Program-made: the position numbers and the translations under genes
In this document: positions 1 through 13,311 of the stretch, one piece after another
Numbering within the stretch: position 1 is the stretch's first letter
How the letters are laid out: every line of letters begins with the position of its first letter
DNA from: Novosphingobium sp. G106
GTDB lineage: Bacteria; Pseudomonadota; Alphaproteobacteria; Sphingomonadales; Sphingomonadaceae
DNA length: 64,000 bases
Direction of reading: 5' to 3'
Assembly: GCF_019075875.1 (NCBI RefSeq)
Contig: NZ_JAHOOZ010000001.1
Location: 1 to 64,000 of the forward strand
Notes under the pieces: model-generated
The model's database searches: none
Told to the model about the DNA's origin: nothing
Seen by the model: the letters and a program-made list of their open reading frames with translations, nothing else

Positions 1-1122
1 GCCACCGCGACGACGTCGCCCGAGGCGGCCGCGGCCTGCTTGGCGGTCTTGTCGCCCTCGAGCACGAACAGCGAGCCGGTGCGTGCCGATCTGTCGCCGA
101 CGATCAACTCGTCGCCCCTCGTGGGATCCTGCACCGAGCACGCGGCCGAGCGCGAGCCGGCTCATGGCGCCGCCGTTGGCGATCTTGAACACGTGCAGCG
201 CGTGCTGTTCTCGACGCCGAGCCGGATCGCGGCGATCTCGGGCCTGGGCACTTCCGGCGCAGAAGCTCGAGCAGCCGGTGCACGCCGCCGCCGGTCAGCG
301 CCGCCGAGCCGAGCAGCACGTGGGCACGACCTTGCCCGTCGCCGTATCGATCGCGAGGTCGGCCATGACCAGTGACGGATCGGGCGTTTCGTCCATCAGC
401 AAGGTCTCGAGCAGCGCGTCGTCGAAATCGGCCAGCGTCTCGAGCAGATGGCCGCGCTCCTCGCGCTCGCGCTCGAGCAGTTCGCCGGGGATTTCGATTC
501 GTTCCGATCTCTTTGCCCGGCCGGTAGCGGTAGGCGGCGCGCTCCATCGCGAGATCGACATAGCCGGTGACGTGCTCGCCCTCGCGAACGGGAATCTGGC
601 GCAGCGCCAGCGGCTCGCCGCTCATCGGCTGCAGTTCGGCGATCAGGTCGCGGATTGCGCCCGCGCGGGCGTTCTCGATCTTGTTGACGAAGATGGCATG
701 CGGCACGCCCAGTTCGTCGAGCCGGCGCAGCATCGGTTCGGCCAGCGCCGCGCGCTCGGGCGCGGGGTCGATCACGACGAGTGCCATGTCAGCGGACTGC
801 AGCGCGGCGAGGCCGTCGGCGGCGAAGCCGGTGCCGCCGGGCATGTCGATCAGGGCGAAGTGGTCGCCCAGGTAATCGAGATGCATGAGGTTGATTTCGG
901 TCGAACCGCGGCGGGCCCGCGCCTCGGGGCTGGCATCGCCGACCGTGGTTCCGGCCTCGACGCTGCCTTGTCGGTTGATCGCGCCGCTGGCGAAGAGCAG
1001 CGCCTCGGCGAGGCTGGTCTTTCCCTGTGCCCGCCGGCCCCACCAGCGCTATGGCGCGTGTCAGGGGAGCACGGGCAGAAACTGCCGCCGTTGGCGGAAC
1101 CTTTATGTGTGACGTTGCCCAT
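1..1122 (-). CDS. EF-G-like translational GTPase, N-terminal part (frame-broken, runs off window)
   Basis: Reading leftwards from ATG at 1122 and joining frames, the protein shows a P-loop (GPAGTGKT), the G3 DMPG motif, the G4 NKIE motif, and the EF-G domain-2 phrase VLLGSAAL. This matches the elongation-factor-G-like GTPases found beside canonical fusA in many bacteria, whose exact role is uncertain. Only about 370 of the roughly 680 residues of such proteins are present. The frame changes several times (near 1035, 520 and 300). One break is an extra G inside the P-loop codons, which suggests base-calling errors rather than decay. It is divergent from the lipid kinase at 1316. Confidence 0.8.
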
Positions 1123-1315
1123 CGTCGCCTCCTCTCTTTGTGAAGGCGCGCTGGCGCTGTTTTGCGCTCAGACGCGCAAGACGGGATGGGGATGCTGTGC
1201 CTCTATGCGATGAGTCGCAAGTGGAATCTTGCTGTGCCGGGCGGCCTGTCTTCCTACTTTCCTAGGTTCCGGCGCGAGGAACAGAGCCGCCTCGCGGCGC
1301 ATTGTGGCGATTGTC

Positions 1316-4957
<3,642 letters not shown>

Positions 4958-4981
4958 TGCGCGCGGGGCTGGCTTCTCGCT

Positions 4982-5410
4982 ATGCTCGTATCGCTAGCCC
5001 CCGGTACTGCATTGGCCAAGGCGCCGCTGTCTTGGCCGATCGGACTTTTCAGCAATGTGCGAACGAGCCACGAAACCGGCGATCTGATCGGTCTCGAGGT
5101 GCGGTTCTACGAGGAAGCGGGGCGGCACATGGCCGAGCTCGCCAATTGCGAGGGCTGGTGCAACGAAACCCATGTCACCGAGGTTACCCGCGGCGACAGC
5201 GGCTTTGTCCTTCACTACACCGAGATTTTCACTGGCGCGCAGGGCGACGTGCCGGTCGAAATCCGCTTCGTCGTCTGGCCTGGGGGAACGGGACTAAACT
5301 TCTCGACCTATCAAGGCGGTGAGAACATCGACCCGAACGGCAAGCCCCAGCGCCTGCGCCGTGCAACCAAGCTTTTCGGGATCGCCGTCGCCAAGAGCGG
5401 CAAGGAATAG
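4982..5410 (+). CDS. hypothetical exported protein
   Basis: Family not recognised. The continuous frame gives 142 residues from ATG 4982, whose hydrophobic start ([12 protein letters not shown], then KAPLSW) looks like the end of a signal peptide. An ATG at 4957, overlapping the alaS stop as TAATG, reads MRAGLA in another frame. One base change near 4975 would join the two into a normal signal peptide, in keeping with other single-base errors in this stretch. The mature part is polar with one Cys pair region (NCEGWC) and aromatic-rich beta-like strands. Probably periplasmic and co-transcribed with alaS. Confidence 0.6.
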   Translation: MLVSLAPGTALAKAPLSWPIGLFSNVRTSHETGDLIGLEVRFYEEAGRHMAELANCEGWCNETHVTEVTRGDSGFVLHYTEIFTGAQGDVPVEIRFVVWPGGTGLNFSTYQGGENIDPNGKPQRLRRATKLFGIAVAKSGKE

Positions 5411-5414
5411 GCGA

Positions 5415-7185
5415 CTACGCCAGCCGTTCGCTGAGCGAGGTGCTCTTGAGCTTCGGCTTCTCGACCAGTTCGCCTTCTTCCATGATCTGCGCGCGCAGTT
5501 CGTCGCGCTTCTCGTGGATCGAGGCGATCACCGGGCCCATCGCCACGCCGAGGTCGACGAGCACGGCTTCGGAAAGCTGCAGCGAGGCTTCGAGCGTCTC
5601 GGGCACGGCATGGCTGGCGCCGGCGCGGTAGAGCTGGGCGGCGTGGCTGGCGTCGCGCGCACGGGCGATCAGCGGCAGGACGGGGTAGCGCCTGCGCAGC
5701 TTCTTGACGAGCCGCTGGATCGCGACCGGCTCGTCCATCGTAAAGATGATCGCGGTCGCATTGTCTGCGCCCAGCCGTTCGAGCGCGTCGGCGCGCGAGG
5801 CATCGCCGAACACGGCGCTGTAGCCCTCGCGCTGCCCGTCGCGGATCAGGTCCGCATCCGAATCGACCGCGACATAGGGCTGCTTGTGACTGGCGAGCAT
5901 GTCGGCGACGAGCCGGCCGACGCGGCCGAAGCCGACGATGATCGCATGGCGCTCGGCCACGTCGGGCTGCTGCATCGCCGCGGCATCGACGTCAACCGAG
6001 CGCGCCAGCCTGCGACCCGCGAGCGCCAGCAGCGGGGTGACCATCATGCCGAGCGCGGTGACCGTCTGCCAGAACCGTCCCGTCTCGGGCGAAATCAGCT
6101 GGGCCGAAAGCGCGGCGGTCAGAACGATCAGCGTGGTTTCCGACGGACTCGACATCAGGATGCCGGCCTCCGTCGAAGTGCCGCGGCGGGCGCCCATCAC
6201 GCGCAGCAGCAGCGCTGTGACCACCGCCTTGAGCAGCAGCACGGCGGCCGTCGCGAGCAGGATCGGGCCGAGGTCGTCCCACACGGCTTCGAGGTCGATC
6301 GACATGCCGATGGTGATCAGGAAGATACCTAGGGCGAGGCCCTGGAACGGCGCGGTGATCGCTTCGACCTCGGTGTGATATTCGGTCTCGGCGATGAGCA
6401 GGCCTGCGATCAGCGCGCCGACAATGGGGGGATAGTCCGACCCCCGCGGTCGCCAGCGCGGCGACGATCACCACGAGCAGGCTGGCGGCGAGGAACACCT
6501 CGGGGCTCTTGGTCCGTGCCGCCTGGGCGAACAGCGGCGGCAGCAGGAAGCGCCCGAAGACGAGCAGCCCGAGGATCATCGCCAGCCCCAGCAGCAGGGT
6601 GTGCAGCAGGTCGCCGATGCCGCCGCCCGCCGCCGGGGCGAGCGCGCCGAGCAGGAAGATGATCGGGACGAGCGCGATGTCCTCGAACAGCAGCATGGCG
6701 AGCGCCGCCTTGCCGACCGGCGTGCCGCTGTCGGCGATCTTCAGGACCAGCGCGGTCGAGGACATGGCGAGCGCCAGGCCCAGTGCCAGCGCGCCGGTGG
6801 GCGTTTCGCCCGTTGCGACGAGGCCGATGGCGAGCGCCACGCCACAGACGATCAGTTCGAGCGCGCCGACCCCGAACACCTGCTTGCGCATCTGCCAGAG
6901 GCGGTTGAACGACAGCTCTAGCCCGATCGTGAACAGCAGCAGGATGATGCCGAACTCGGCGAAAGGCCCCAATCCTTGTGGATCGGTGATGGTGAAATGG
7001 ACCAGCCACGGATAGTCGCGGACATGCGCGCCGAGGCCGTAGGGGCCGACCAGCAGGCCGACGAAGATGAACCCGATGATCGGCGTGATCCGGAAGCGCG
7101 CGAACAGCGGGATGACGATCCCAGCGGCCCCCAAAATGACAAGTGCGTCGGAAAGTACGGGCGAATAAAGTTCTGAGCCTGCCAT
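5415..7185 (-). CDS. KefB-type monovalent cation:proton antiporter with RCK (TrkA-N) domain, one frame break
   Basis: CPA2-family antiporter of the inner membrane, exchanging K+ (or Na+) for protons. The N-terminal part (start ATG 7185) has about a dozen hydrophobic segments, including FGIILLLFTIGLELSF. The C-terminal part carries a Rossmann TrkA-N/RCK domain (HAIIVGFGRVGRLVADML) that binds nucleotide and gates transport. Total length of about 590 residues is normal. The frame changes near 6430 in a G-rich run, again probably an error. It starts 45 bp from the divergent FAD monooxygenase, so the two share a promoter region; ancillary KefF-type genes are absent. Confidence 0.88.
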
Positions 7186-7230
7186 TGTCCGGCATTATGG
7201 CATGATGCGCCGAATTGTCACGGAGGCAGC

Positions 7231-8466
7231 ATGACACAGGCAGACAAAAAGCCCGATGTGATCCCCGACGTCATCATTGTCGGCGGCGGGCCGGCGGGCA
7301 TGATGGCGGGCATGCTGCTCGCCCGTTCGGGCATTTCCACGCTGGTCCTGGAGAAGCACGCGGATTTCTTCCGCGATTTCCGCGGCGACACGGTGCACCC
7401 CTCGACGATGGAGCTGCTGTCCGAGCTCGGCATGCTCGATCGTTTCCTGGCCCGGCCGCACCACCGGCTGAATGGCGCCGAGATTTCGTGGGAAGGGCGG
7501 CTGTTCAAGGTCGCCGACCTCAGCCACCTGCCGACGCCTGCACCGTTCATCGCGATGATGCCGCAGTGGGATTTCCTCGATTTCCTGCGCGACGAGGCGG
7601 CGGCTTTCCCTGCGTTTCAGCTGCGCATGACGGCCCCGGTCACTGGCTTCATCGAGGAAGCCGGCCGGATCGTCGGAGTAACCGTGGCGCCGGGCGAGGA
7701 CCTGCGCGCGGGCAAGCTCGTGCTCGCCTGCGACGGGCGCGATCTGCTGGTGCGGGGGCAGCAATTGCTCCCGGTCGAAGACCTCGGCGCGCCGATCGAC
7801 GTGTTCTGGTTCGCGGTGCCCAAGCCTAAACAGGGCCACGCGGTGCGCGGTGCCATTCGCGGCAACCACATGATCGTCCAGATCGACCGCGGCGACTACT
7901 GGCAATGCGCCTATGTGATCACCAAGGGCAGCGCCGAGGCCATTCGCGAGCGCGGGATCGAGGCGTTCCGCGCCGAAGTGCGCGCCTCGGCGCCGCAACT
8001 GGAGAACCTGGAGAGCGCCTTGCCCGATTTCTCCGCCGTAAAGCTGCTGTCGGTCTCGCTCGACCGGCTGACGCGCTGGCATCGGCCGGGCCTGCTGGCG
8101 ATCGGCGACGCGGCCCATGCGATGAGCCCGGTCGGCGGTGTCGGCATCAACCTGGCGATCCAGGATGCCGTGGCGACCGCGAACCTGCTGGCCGAGCCGC
8201 TGACCTCTGCGGGCCATGCCAATGCTGACGATGACCTGCACCGCGTCCAGGACCGGCGCCTGCTGCCCACGCGCGTGATCCAGGCCGGCCAGCGCGCCGC
8301 GCACGAATCGCTGCTGCGGCCGCTGATCTCGGGCGAGCCCGAGCAGCGCAGCGAGCCGCCGGCCTTCCTCAAGCTCTTGAACCGTTTCGCCGTGCTGCAG
8401 CGCCTGCCGGCGCGTGCAATCGGCCTGGGCTTCCGGCGCGAGCATCTGACCGCGCCGAAGGCCTGA
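7231..8466 (+). CDS. FAD-dependent monooxygenase (UbiH/PHBH-like)
   Basis: A 411-residue group A flavoprotein monooxygenase. Residues 13-30 hold the dinucleotide motif (IIVGGGPAGMMAG) followed by an ELSEK-type VLEKH strand end. A GD motif (LAIGDAAHAMSPVGGVG) near residue 290 contacts FAD ribityl and pyrophosphate. Such enzymes hydroxylate aromatic or quinone-like substrates using NAD(P)H and O2; the substrate here is unknown. It is not one of the standard ubiquinone hydroxylases as far as I can judge. The ATG at 7231 has GGAGG five bases upstream. A terminator hairpin follows. Confidence 0.82.
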   Translation: MTQADKKPDVIPDVIIVGGGPAGMMAGMLLARSGISTLVLEKHADFFRDFRGDTVHPSTMELLSELGMLDRFLARPHHRLNGAEISWEGRLFKVADLSHLPTPAPFIAMMPQWDFLDFLRDEAAAFPAFQLRMTAPVTGFIEEAGRIVGVTVAPGEDLRAGKLVLACDGRDLLVRGQQLLPVEDLGAPIDVFWFAVPKPKQGHAVRGAIRGNHMIVQIDRGDYWQCAYVITKGSAEAIRERGIEAFRAEVRASAPQLENLESALPDFSAVKLLSVSLDRLTRWHRPGLLAIGDAAHAMSPVGGVGINLAIQDAVATANLLAEPLTSAGHANADDDLHRVQDRRLLPTRVIQAGQRAAHESLLRPLISGEPEQRSEPPAFLKLLNRFAVLQRLPARAIGLGFRREHLTAPKA

Positions 8467-8477
8467 TGCACACAAAG

Positions 8478-8510
8478 AAAAACCCTCTCCCCGGCGGGGG
8501 AGAGGGTTTT
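8478..8510. terminator. bidirectional Rho-independent terminator
   Basis: A near-perfect hairpin (CCCTCTCCCC / GGGGAGAGGG, short GC loop) is flanked by A-rich sequence on the left and TTTT on the right. It sits between the convergent FAD monooxygenase and icd, so it can end both transcripts. Confidence 0.85.
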
Positions 8511-8537
8511 CTGTTCAGCCCGAAAGGGGCGTGAGGC

Positions 8538-9758
8538 TTAGTTCCACTTCGCCATTTCGGCGTCGAGGCCCTTGACGATTTCCTCGAAGAAGCCCTCGGT
8601 CGTCAGCCAGTTCTGGTCGGGACCGATCAGCAGCGCGAGATCCTTGGTCATCTTGCCGGCTTCGACGGTCTCGATGCAGACGCGCTCGATCGTCTCGGCG
8701 AACTTCACCACGTCGGGGGTGTCGTCGAACTTGCCGCGGTACATCAGGCCGCGCGTCCAGGCGAAGATCGAGGCGATCGGGTTGGTCGAGGTCGACTTGC
8801 CCTGCTGGTGCATGCGGTAGTGGCGGGTGACCGTGCCGTGGGCGGCTTCGGCCTCGACGGTCTTGCCGTCGGGCGAGAGCAGCACCGAGGTCATCAGGCC
8901 CAGCGAGCCGAAGCCCTGGGCGACGGTGTCCGACTGGACGTCGCCGTCGTAGTTCTTGCAGGCCCAGACGAACTTGCCCGACCACTTGAGCGCCGAGGCG
9001 ACCATGTCGTCGATCAGGCGGTGCTCGTAGGTGATGCCGGCAGCGTCGAACTTGGCCTTGAACTCGGCGTTGAACACCTCTTCGAACAGATCCTTGAAGC
9101 GGCCGTCATAGGCCTTCATGATCGTGTTCTTGGTCGACAGGTACAGCGGCCAGCCGAGGTTGAGCGAATAGTTCATCGAGGCGCGGGCGAAGTCGCGGAT
9201 CGAATCGTCGAGGTTGTACATCGTCATCGCGACGCCGGAGGTCGGGAAGTCGAATACCTCGAGGTCGATCGTCTTGCCGTCGGCGCCGTCGAACACCATG
9301 CGCAGCTTGCCGGGGCCCGGGATCAGCGTGTCGGTGGCGCGATACTGGTCGCCGAAGGCGTGACGGCCGATGACGATCGGGTCGGTCCAGCCGGGCACCA
9401 GGCGGGGCACGTTCGAGATCACGATCGGCTCGCGGAAGACGACGCCGCCCAGGATGTTGCGGATCGTGCCGTTGGGCGACTTCCACATTTTCTTGAGCTT
9501 GAATTCCTCGACGCGCTGCTCGTCGGGCGTGATCGTCGCGCACTTCACGGCGACGCCGAATTCCTTGGTCGCGTTGGCCAGATCGACGGTGATCTGGTCG
9601 TTGGTCTCGTCGCGCTTCTCGATCGACAGGTCGTAATACTTGAGGTCGATGTCGAGGTAGGGGAGGATCAGCCGCTCGCGGATCCACTGCCAGATGATCC
9701 GCGTCATCTCGTCGCCGTCCATCTCGACGACGGGGTTCTTCACCTTGATCTTAGCCAT
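8538..9758 (-). CDS. icd: NADP-dependent isocitrate dehydrogenase
   Basis: A 406-residue dimeric-type isocitrate dehydrogenase oxidising isocitrate to 2-oxoglutarate in the TCA cycle. The start is ATG 9758 ([20 protein letters not shown]), not the longer upstream reading frame, because this is the family's conserved N-terminus. Substrate-binding residues lie in [18 protein letters not shown], and the Tyr/Asp/Lys regions ([20 protein letters not shown]) and the late nucleotide region ([11 protein letters not shown]) are intact. It is uninterrupted, unlike its neighbours. It is transcribed towards the terminator at 8478 and is divergent from the enoyl-CoA hydratase at 9907. Confidence 0.96.
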   Translation of the reverse strand: MAKIKVKNPVVEMDGDEMTRIIWQWIRERLILPYLDIDLKYYDLSIEKRDETNDQITVDLANATKEFGVAVKCATITPDEQRVEEFKLKKMWKSPNGTIRNILGGVVFREPIVISNVPRLVPGWTDPIVIGRHAFGDQYRATDTLIPGPGKLRMVFDGADGKTIDLEVFDFPTSGVAMTMYNLDDSIRDFARASMNYSLNLGWPLYLSTKNTIMKAYDGRFKDLFEEVFNAEFKAKFDAAGITYEHRLIDDMVASALKWSGKFVWACKNYDGDVQSDTVAQGFGSLGLMTSVLLSPDGKTVEAEAAHGTVTRHYRMHQQGKSTSTNPIASIFAWTRGLMYRGKFDDTPDVVKFAETIERVCIETVEAGKMTKDLALLIGPDQNWLTTEGFFEEIVKGLDAEMAKWN

Positions 9759-9906
9759 AGCGCTCAACACTCCCGGGGATTGGAAAACGGGGAGCCTCTG
9801 ACACGTCCTAAACCGGCTGGCAAGGCCAACCGCGGCGCTAATATCGACTGGACAGGGGCGCAAGTGCGGGCCACTTCGAGGTAACGAAACACGAGAGGAG
9901 CATTCG

Positions 9907-10669
9907 ATGAGCGAGGAAGTTCTGGTCAGCGTCGCCGACGGCGTCATCGAGGTGACGATCAACCGGCCCGAAGCGCGCAACGCCATGTCGAAAGCCGCTG
10001 CCGAGGGCATTTCCGCGGCGATGGACCGGCTCGATGCCGAGAACGACCTGCGTTGCGCGATCCTGACCGGCGCGGGCGGCACCTTCTGCTCGGGCATGGA
10101 CCTCAAGGGCTTCCTTTCGGGCGAGATGCCGGTCGTGCCGGGGGCGCGGTTTCGGCGGGCTGACCGACTGGACGCCGAAGAAGCCGGTGATCGCCGCGGT
10201 CGACGGTTTCGCGCTCGCCGGCGGCATGGAACTGGCGCTGGCCTGCGACCTCATCGTCGCCAACGTCAACGCCAAGTTCGGCGTCCCCGAAGTGAAGCGC
10301 GGCCTCGTCGCCGCGGGCGGTGGCGTGGTCCAGCTACCGCGCCTGCTGCCGCGTCCGCTGGCGATGGAACTTGCGCTGACCGGCGATCCGATCACCGCGC
10401 AGCGCGCTTATGATCTGGGGCTGGTCAATCGCGTCACCGACGGCCCGGCGATCGAGGCGGCGCGCGAACTGGCGCGCACTATTGCCGAGAACGGCCCGCT
10501 GGCGGTCGCCGCATCGAAGGGCATCGTGCGCGACTCCTGGCTCTGGGACGTGTCGGAGATCAATGCCAAGCAGGGCCCCTACATCGCCCACGTCTTCACC
10601 TCCGAGGATGCGCGCGAGGGCGCCACCGCCTTCGCCCAGAAGCGCAAGCCTAACTGGCAGGGTAAGTAA
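9907..10669 (+). CDS. enoyl-CoA hydratase/isomerase family protein (one frame break)
   Basis: Crotonase-fold protein of about 254 residues. The oxyanion-hole segments are visible: CSGMDLKGF in the first half, and [20 protein letters not shown] with [16 protein letters not shown] after it. It would hydrate enoyl-CoA esters in fatty-acid or side-chain beta-oxidation. The frame changes near 10143 in a run of Gs, which a single-base error explains. The start ATG 9907 has GAGAGGAG upstream. It is the last core gene before the tRNA-Val attachment site. Confidence 0.86.
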
Positions 10670-10698
10670 GGGCCTTTCCAGCCTGACGGGTGCCGCAA

Positions 10699-10720
10699 GG
10701 CAAGGACGGATGTCCTTGCC
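10699..10720. terminator. hairpin after enoyl-CoA hydratase
   Basis: A perfect 9-bp stem (GGCAAGGAC / GTCCTTGCC) with a 4-base loop lies 30 bp after the stop codon. No T-run follows, so it may be only a weak terminator or an mRNA 3' stabiliser. Confidence 0.45.
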
Positions 10721-10732
10721 GTACCCGATAAA

Positions 10733-10766
10733 AACGAAAAAGGCGCCCCGGGTGCGGCGCCTTTTC
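10733..10766 (-). terminator. Rho-independent terminator of the former tRNA-Val gene
   Basis: Read on the minus strand, GGCGCC-loop-GGCGCC is followed by TTTTTCGTTTTT. It lies just beyond the CCA end of the tRNA-Val remnant and fits the transcription terminator of that minus-strand tRNA. This supports the view that the intact tRNA gene once stood here. Confidence 0.7.
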
Positions 10767-10778
10767 AAGCCTGGCGAA

Positions 10779-10822
10779 TGGTGGGCGTAGCAAAGGATTG
10801 AACTTGCGACCCCTACGATGTC
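10779..10822 (-). repeat. left attachment repeat: 3' half of tRNA-Val(GAC)
   Basis: On the minus strand this reads from the GAC anticodon through CAT, the anticodon stem half CGTAG, variable loop, T-arm GCAAG-TTCAATC-CTTTGC, acceptor strand TACGCCC, A and CCA. It has one extra base in the T-stem compared with the copy at 36213. The 5' half of the tRNA is missing; a truncated epoxide hydrolase gene begins instead. The same sequence in the same orientation recurs at 36213-36255, so the two form direct repeats as left by tyrosine-recombinase integration into a tRNA 3' end. Confidence 0.82.
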
Positions 10823-11113
10823 CTCGACAATGTCACGCCGTTCTGGCTGACCAATACGGGCGTCTCGTCGGGCCGTCTCTACTGGGAAAACAAGACCGGC
10901 TTTTTCAGCCCCAAAGGCGTCAAGGTTCCGGTGGCTGTGAGCGATTTCACTGACGAAATCTACGGCACGCCGCGCGCGTGGGCCGAGCAGGCATATCCGG
11001 GCCTCGTCTACTACAACCAGCCGGCGAAGGGCGGTCACTTCGCCTCCTGGGAACAGCCCGAACTGCCGGTCCACGATCTCCGGGAAGGCTTCCGTTCGCT
11101 TTGCTCGGTCTGA
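10814..11113 (+). pseudogene. C-terminal fragment of an EHN-type epoxide hydrolase
   Basis: An open frame without start codon reads YDVLDNVTPFWLTNTG, SSGRLYWENK and ends with the histidine-bearing [12 protein letters not shown] of alpha/beta-hydrolase epoxide hydrolases. About 100 C-terminal residues of a normally 380-residue enzyme remain. The 5' part is cut exactly where the tRNA-Val repeat begins, so the break is an integration or deletion junction. A different full-length member of this family is encoded at 52775-53932. Confidence 0.8.
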
Positions 11114-11184
11114 CCGTTGCCGGGCGGAGCTTGGGCGCGGCACCTGCATTCCCCGCAGGTGTCGCGCCCACCTTTCATCGACAT

Positions 11185-11210
11185 GCGCGAGGTACCATAT
11201 GTACCCGCGC
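11185..11210. promoter_or_regulatory. inverted repeat upstream of msrBA
   Basis: Arms GCGCG-A-GGTAC and GTACC-CGCGC surround a CATAT centre, ending five bases before the GGAGG ribosome site of msrB. Its position suits an operator or 5' leader hairpin. No known regulator motif is claimed. Confidence 0.4.
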
Positions 11211-11225
11211 GCAATGGAGGCATTC

Positions 11226-11675
11226 ATGACCCAGTATCGCAAGACAACAGAAGCCGTCGCCGCCCTTTCATCCGAAGAGTTTCGCGTGACGCAACAGAGC
11301 GGCACCGAGCGGCCCGGCACCGGTAAATACCTGAACAACAAGGAATCCGGTATCTACGTCGATATCGTATCCGGAGAACCGTTGTTCGCATCATCCGACA
11401 AATACGGATCGGGCTGCGGCTGGCCGAGCTTTACCAAGCCGATCGAACCAGCGAACGTCAGCGAGCTCAAGGACAACACGCACGGCATGATCCGCACCGA
11501 AGTGCGCTCGGCAGGCGGCGACAGCCACCTCGGCCATGTCTTCGACGACGGTCCGCCCGATCGTGGCGGGCTGCGCTATTGCATCAACTCGGCCTCGCTC
11601 CGCTTCGTCCCCCGCGCCGAAATGGAGGCGCAAGGCTACGGCGCTTATCTCGATCAGGTGGAGGACGTGGCATGA
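11226..11675 (+). CDS. msrB: peptide-methionine (R)-S-oxide reductase MsrB
   Basis: Repairs methionine-R-sulfoxide in proteins. The 149-residue protein carries the resolving Cys64 in GCGWPSF and the catalytic Cys119 in [11 protein letters not shown]. The CxxC zinc ligands of many MsrBs are absent (IVSGEPLF replaces them), so this is the zinc-free type, like the PilB domain. ATG 11226 is chosen over an in-frame ATG at 11199 because GGAGG lies five bases upstream. Its stop overlaps the msrA start as ATGA, so the two are translationally coupled. Confidence 0.93.
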   Translation: MTQYRKTTEAVAALSSEEFRVTQQSGTERPGTGKYLNNKESGIYVDIVSGEPLFASSDKYGSGCGWPSFTKPIEPANVSELKDNTHGMIRTEVRSAGGDSHLGHVFDDGPPDRGGLRYCINSASLRFVPRAEMEAQGYGAYLDQVEDVA

Positions 11676-12180
11676 ACCAGGAACGCGCTATCCTCGCCGG
11701 GGGCTGCTTCTGGGGCATGCAGGATCTCGTCCGCCGGCAGCCCGGCGTAATCTCGACCCGCGTCGGCTATTCGGGCGGTGAAGTGCCCAACGCGACCTAC
11801 CGGAATCACGGCAACCATGCCGAAGCGCTGGAGATCATATTCGACCCCGACCAGACTAGTTTCCGCGCTCTGCTGGAGTTCTTCTTCCAGATCCACGACC
11901 CGACGACGGTCAACCGGCAGGGCAACGATATCGGCGCCAGCTATCGCTCGGCCATCTTCTACACGAGCGAAGAACAGAAGCGGGTTGCCGAAGATACTAT
12001 CGCCGATGTCGAGGCTTCGGGGCTCTGGCCGGGCAAGGTCGTGACCGAAGTGACCCCAGCTGGCGATTTCGGGGAGGCAGAGCCCGAGCACCAGGACTAT
12101 CTGGAGCGGATTCCGAACGGTTACACCTGCCATTTCCCCGGCCGGGCTGGAAATTGCCGCACCGTTCCGTTGCAGGCTGA
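11672..12180 (+). CDS. msrA: peptide-methionine (S)-S-oxide reductase MsrA (frame break near its end)
   Basis: Reduces methionine-S-sulfoxide, complementing MsrB. The catalytic Cys12 is in [30 protein letters not shown] and [20 protein letters not shown] follow in the standard order. As printed, the frame runs on through the next gene. One missing base near 12138 restores the usual ending ([11 protein letters not shown]) and a TGA at 12178-12180. I therefore place the end there. It overlaps msrB by 4 bp. Confidence 0.88.
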
Positions 12181-12265
12181 CGCATCAAAGGAAGGCGCAT
12201 CAAAGCCGGAGATGCGCCTTCCGTCCAATCTCGGGATCCGGCGCGCGACTTTCAGGATCATCGTG

Positions 12266-12676
12266 ATGAAGGGCTATATTGAGGCTTTGCTCGCCGCTAC
12301 GGTTGTCACGTTCTCCGCCCCGTCTGGAGCGCAGGTTTCCCCTGGAGGTGTCACGCGCACGGATCTTCAACGTCACGATCTCTCGATTGCCGGGCATGAG
12401 ACAGTTCAGGCGCGGATTGATATTGCCCCCGGCGCTGTCGCGCCGTGGCACAGACATCCTGGTGAAGAGGTGATCTACATAATCGAGGGGACGCTCGAAT
12501 ATCAGCTTGAGGGACACCAGCCCGTCACGCTGAAGGCAGGACAGATTCTCTTCGTCCCCGCTGGCGTGGCGCATATGGCGCGCAACCGCGGGAGTACCAA
12601 TGGCGCGGAACTCGCGACCTATATCGTGGAAAAGGGCAAGCCACTTCTCGTGCCCGCGCCCGACATCACGCCCTGA
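12266..12676 (+). CDS. exported cupin-domain protein
   Basis: A 136-residue small protein with an N-terminal signal-peptide-like stretch ([23 protein letters not shown]) and one cupin barrel. Cupin motif 1 is [14 protein letters not shown] and motif 2 is [14 protein letters not shown], giving a likely metal site of three His and one Glu. Substrate unknown; periplasmic if the signal is functional. The ATG at 12266 is in frame with the printed msrA frame, but that fusion is judged an artefact. Confidence 0.75.
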   Translation: MKGYIEALLAATVVTFSAPSGAQVSPGGVTRTDLQRHDLSIAGHETVQARIDIAPGAVAPWHRHPGEEVIYIIEGTLEYQLEGHQPVTLKAGQILFVPAGVAHMARNRGSTNGAELATYIVEKGKPLLVPAPDITP

Positions 12677-12804
12677 TACCGTAGGAAGTCCCAGCTTATT
12701 TGGCTTGGCGGTCAGTGCCGACAAAGCCGACATTCAGCCGGCGCTACCCGCTCCCTGAAAGCGGTCATTCGTTCATGCCGCATCTCTGCTGCCTTGCGCT
12801 GAAA

Positions 12805-13073
12805 TTACTTGGGTGGGCGTGAAGGTGCCAAGTCCAGCGCTTGTCCATTTCCGACGAGCTTTAGCCCGATCACGCCTGCGAGGATCAGTGCGATGGACAA
12901 GATCTTGAGGGGCGACGCGGACTCACTCAAGAGTGCGATGCCGATGATTGCGGTGCCTGCCGCACCGATACCCGTCCGCACAGCGTAGCCGGTCCCAACC
13001 GGTAAAGTGCGGAGCGCGTTCGAGAGAAGGACGACACTCGTCAGACCCGTAATGACGGTGAGAGCCGCGGGAG
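12805..13073 (-). pseudogene. C-terminal fragment of an SMR-family multidrug efflux protein
   Basis: The frame reads [20 protein letters not shown] and then a glycine-rich [19 protein letters not shown] with [12 protein letters not shown], the last two or three helices of a small multidrug resistance (EmrE/SugE-like) transporter. The first helix with its essential Glu is missing. The fragment abuts the old-yellow-enzyme fragment at about 13073, pointing to a deletion that fused two minus-strand genes. Confidence 0.7.
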
Positions 13074-13226
13074 GCCCGCGCCGGCACGTTGGCCGTAGTA
13101 AGTGGCCATCATGGCGTTGGGAATGTCGCCTTCGGATGTCCGGGTGCGGGTCATCGGCGGCATGGCGATGCGGTTCTTGAGCGGAACGATGCCGCCAAGC
13201 AGATGGGGCTCGAACAAGTCTGTCAT
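13074..13226 (-). pseudogene. N-terminal fragment of an old yellow enzyme (alkene reductase)
   Basis: Starts at ATG 13226 with [30 protein letters not shown] and [10 protein letters not shown], the first 52 residues of NemA/OYE-type flavin ene-reductases that normally have about 360. It then runs out of frame into the SMR fragment. It is divergent from an HxlR regulator, the usual partner arrangement for such reductases, so the promoter and start survive while the enzyme is lost. Confidence 0.78.
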
Positions 13227-13311
13227 TGCATTTTCCTTCGATCAGATTTGATCGGAGGTTCACTTTCCGGCGGCCGCGACCATCTACACACCGTTTGGTA
13301 AGTGGTGGCCT

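Noticed and set aside
11672..12676. Apparent MsrA-cupin fusion protein in one open frame
   Set aside because: One missing base near 12138 restores the normal MsrA ending and a stop at 12178; the cupin has its own ATG and signal peptide. The fusion is most likely an error artefact.
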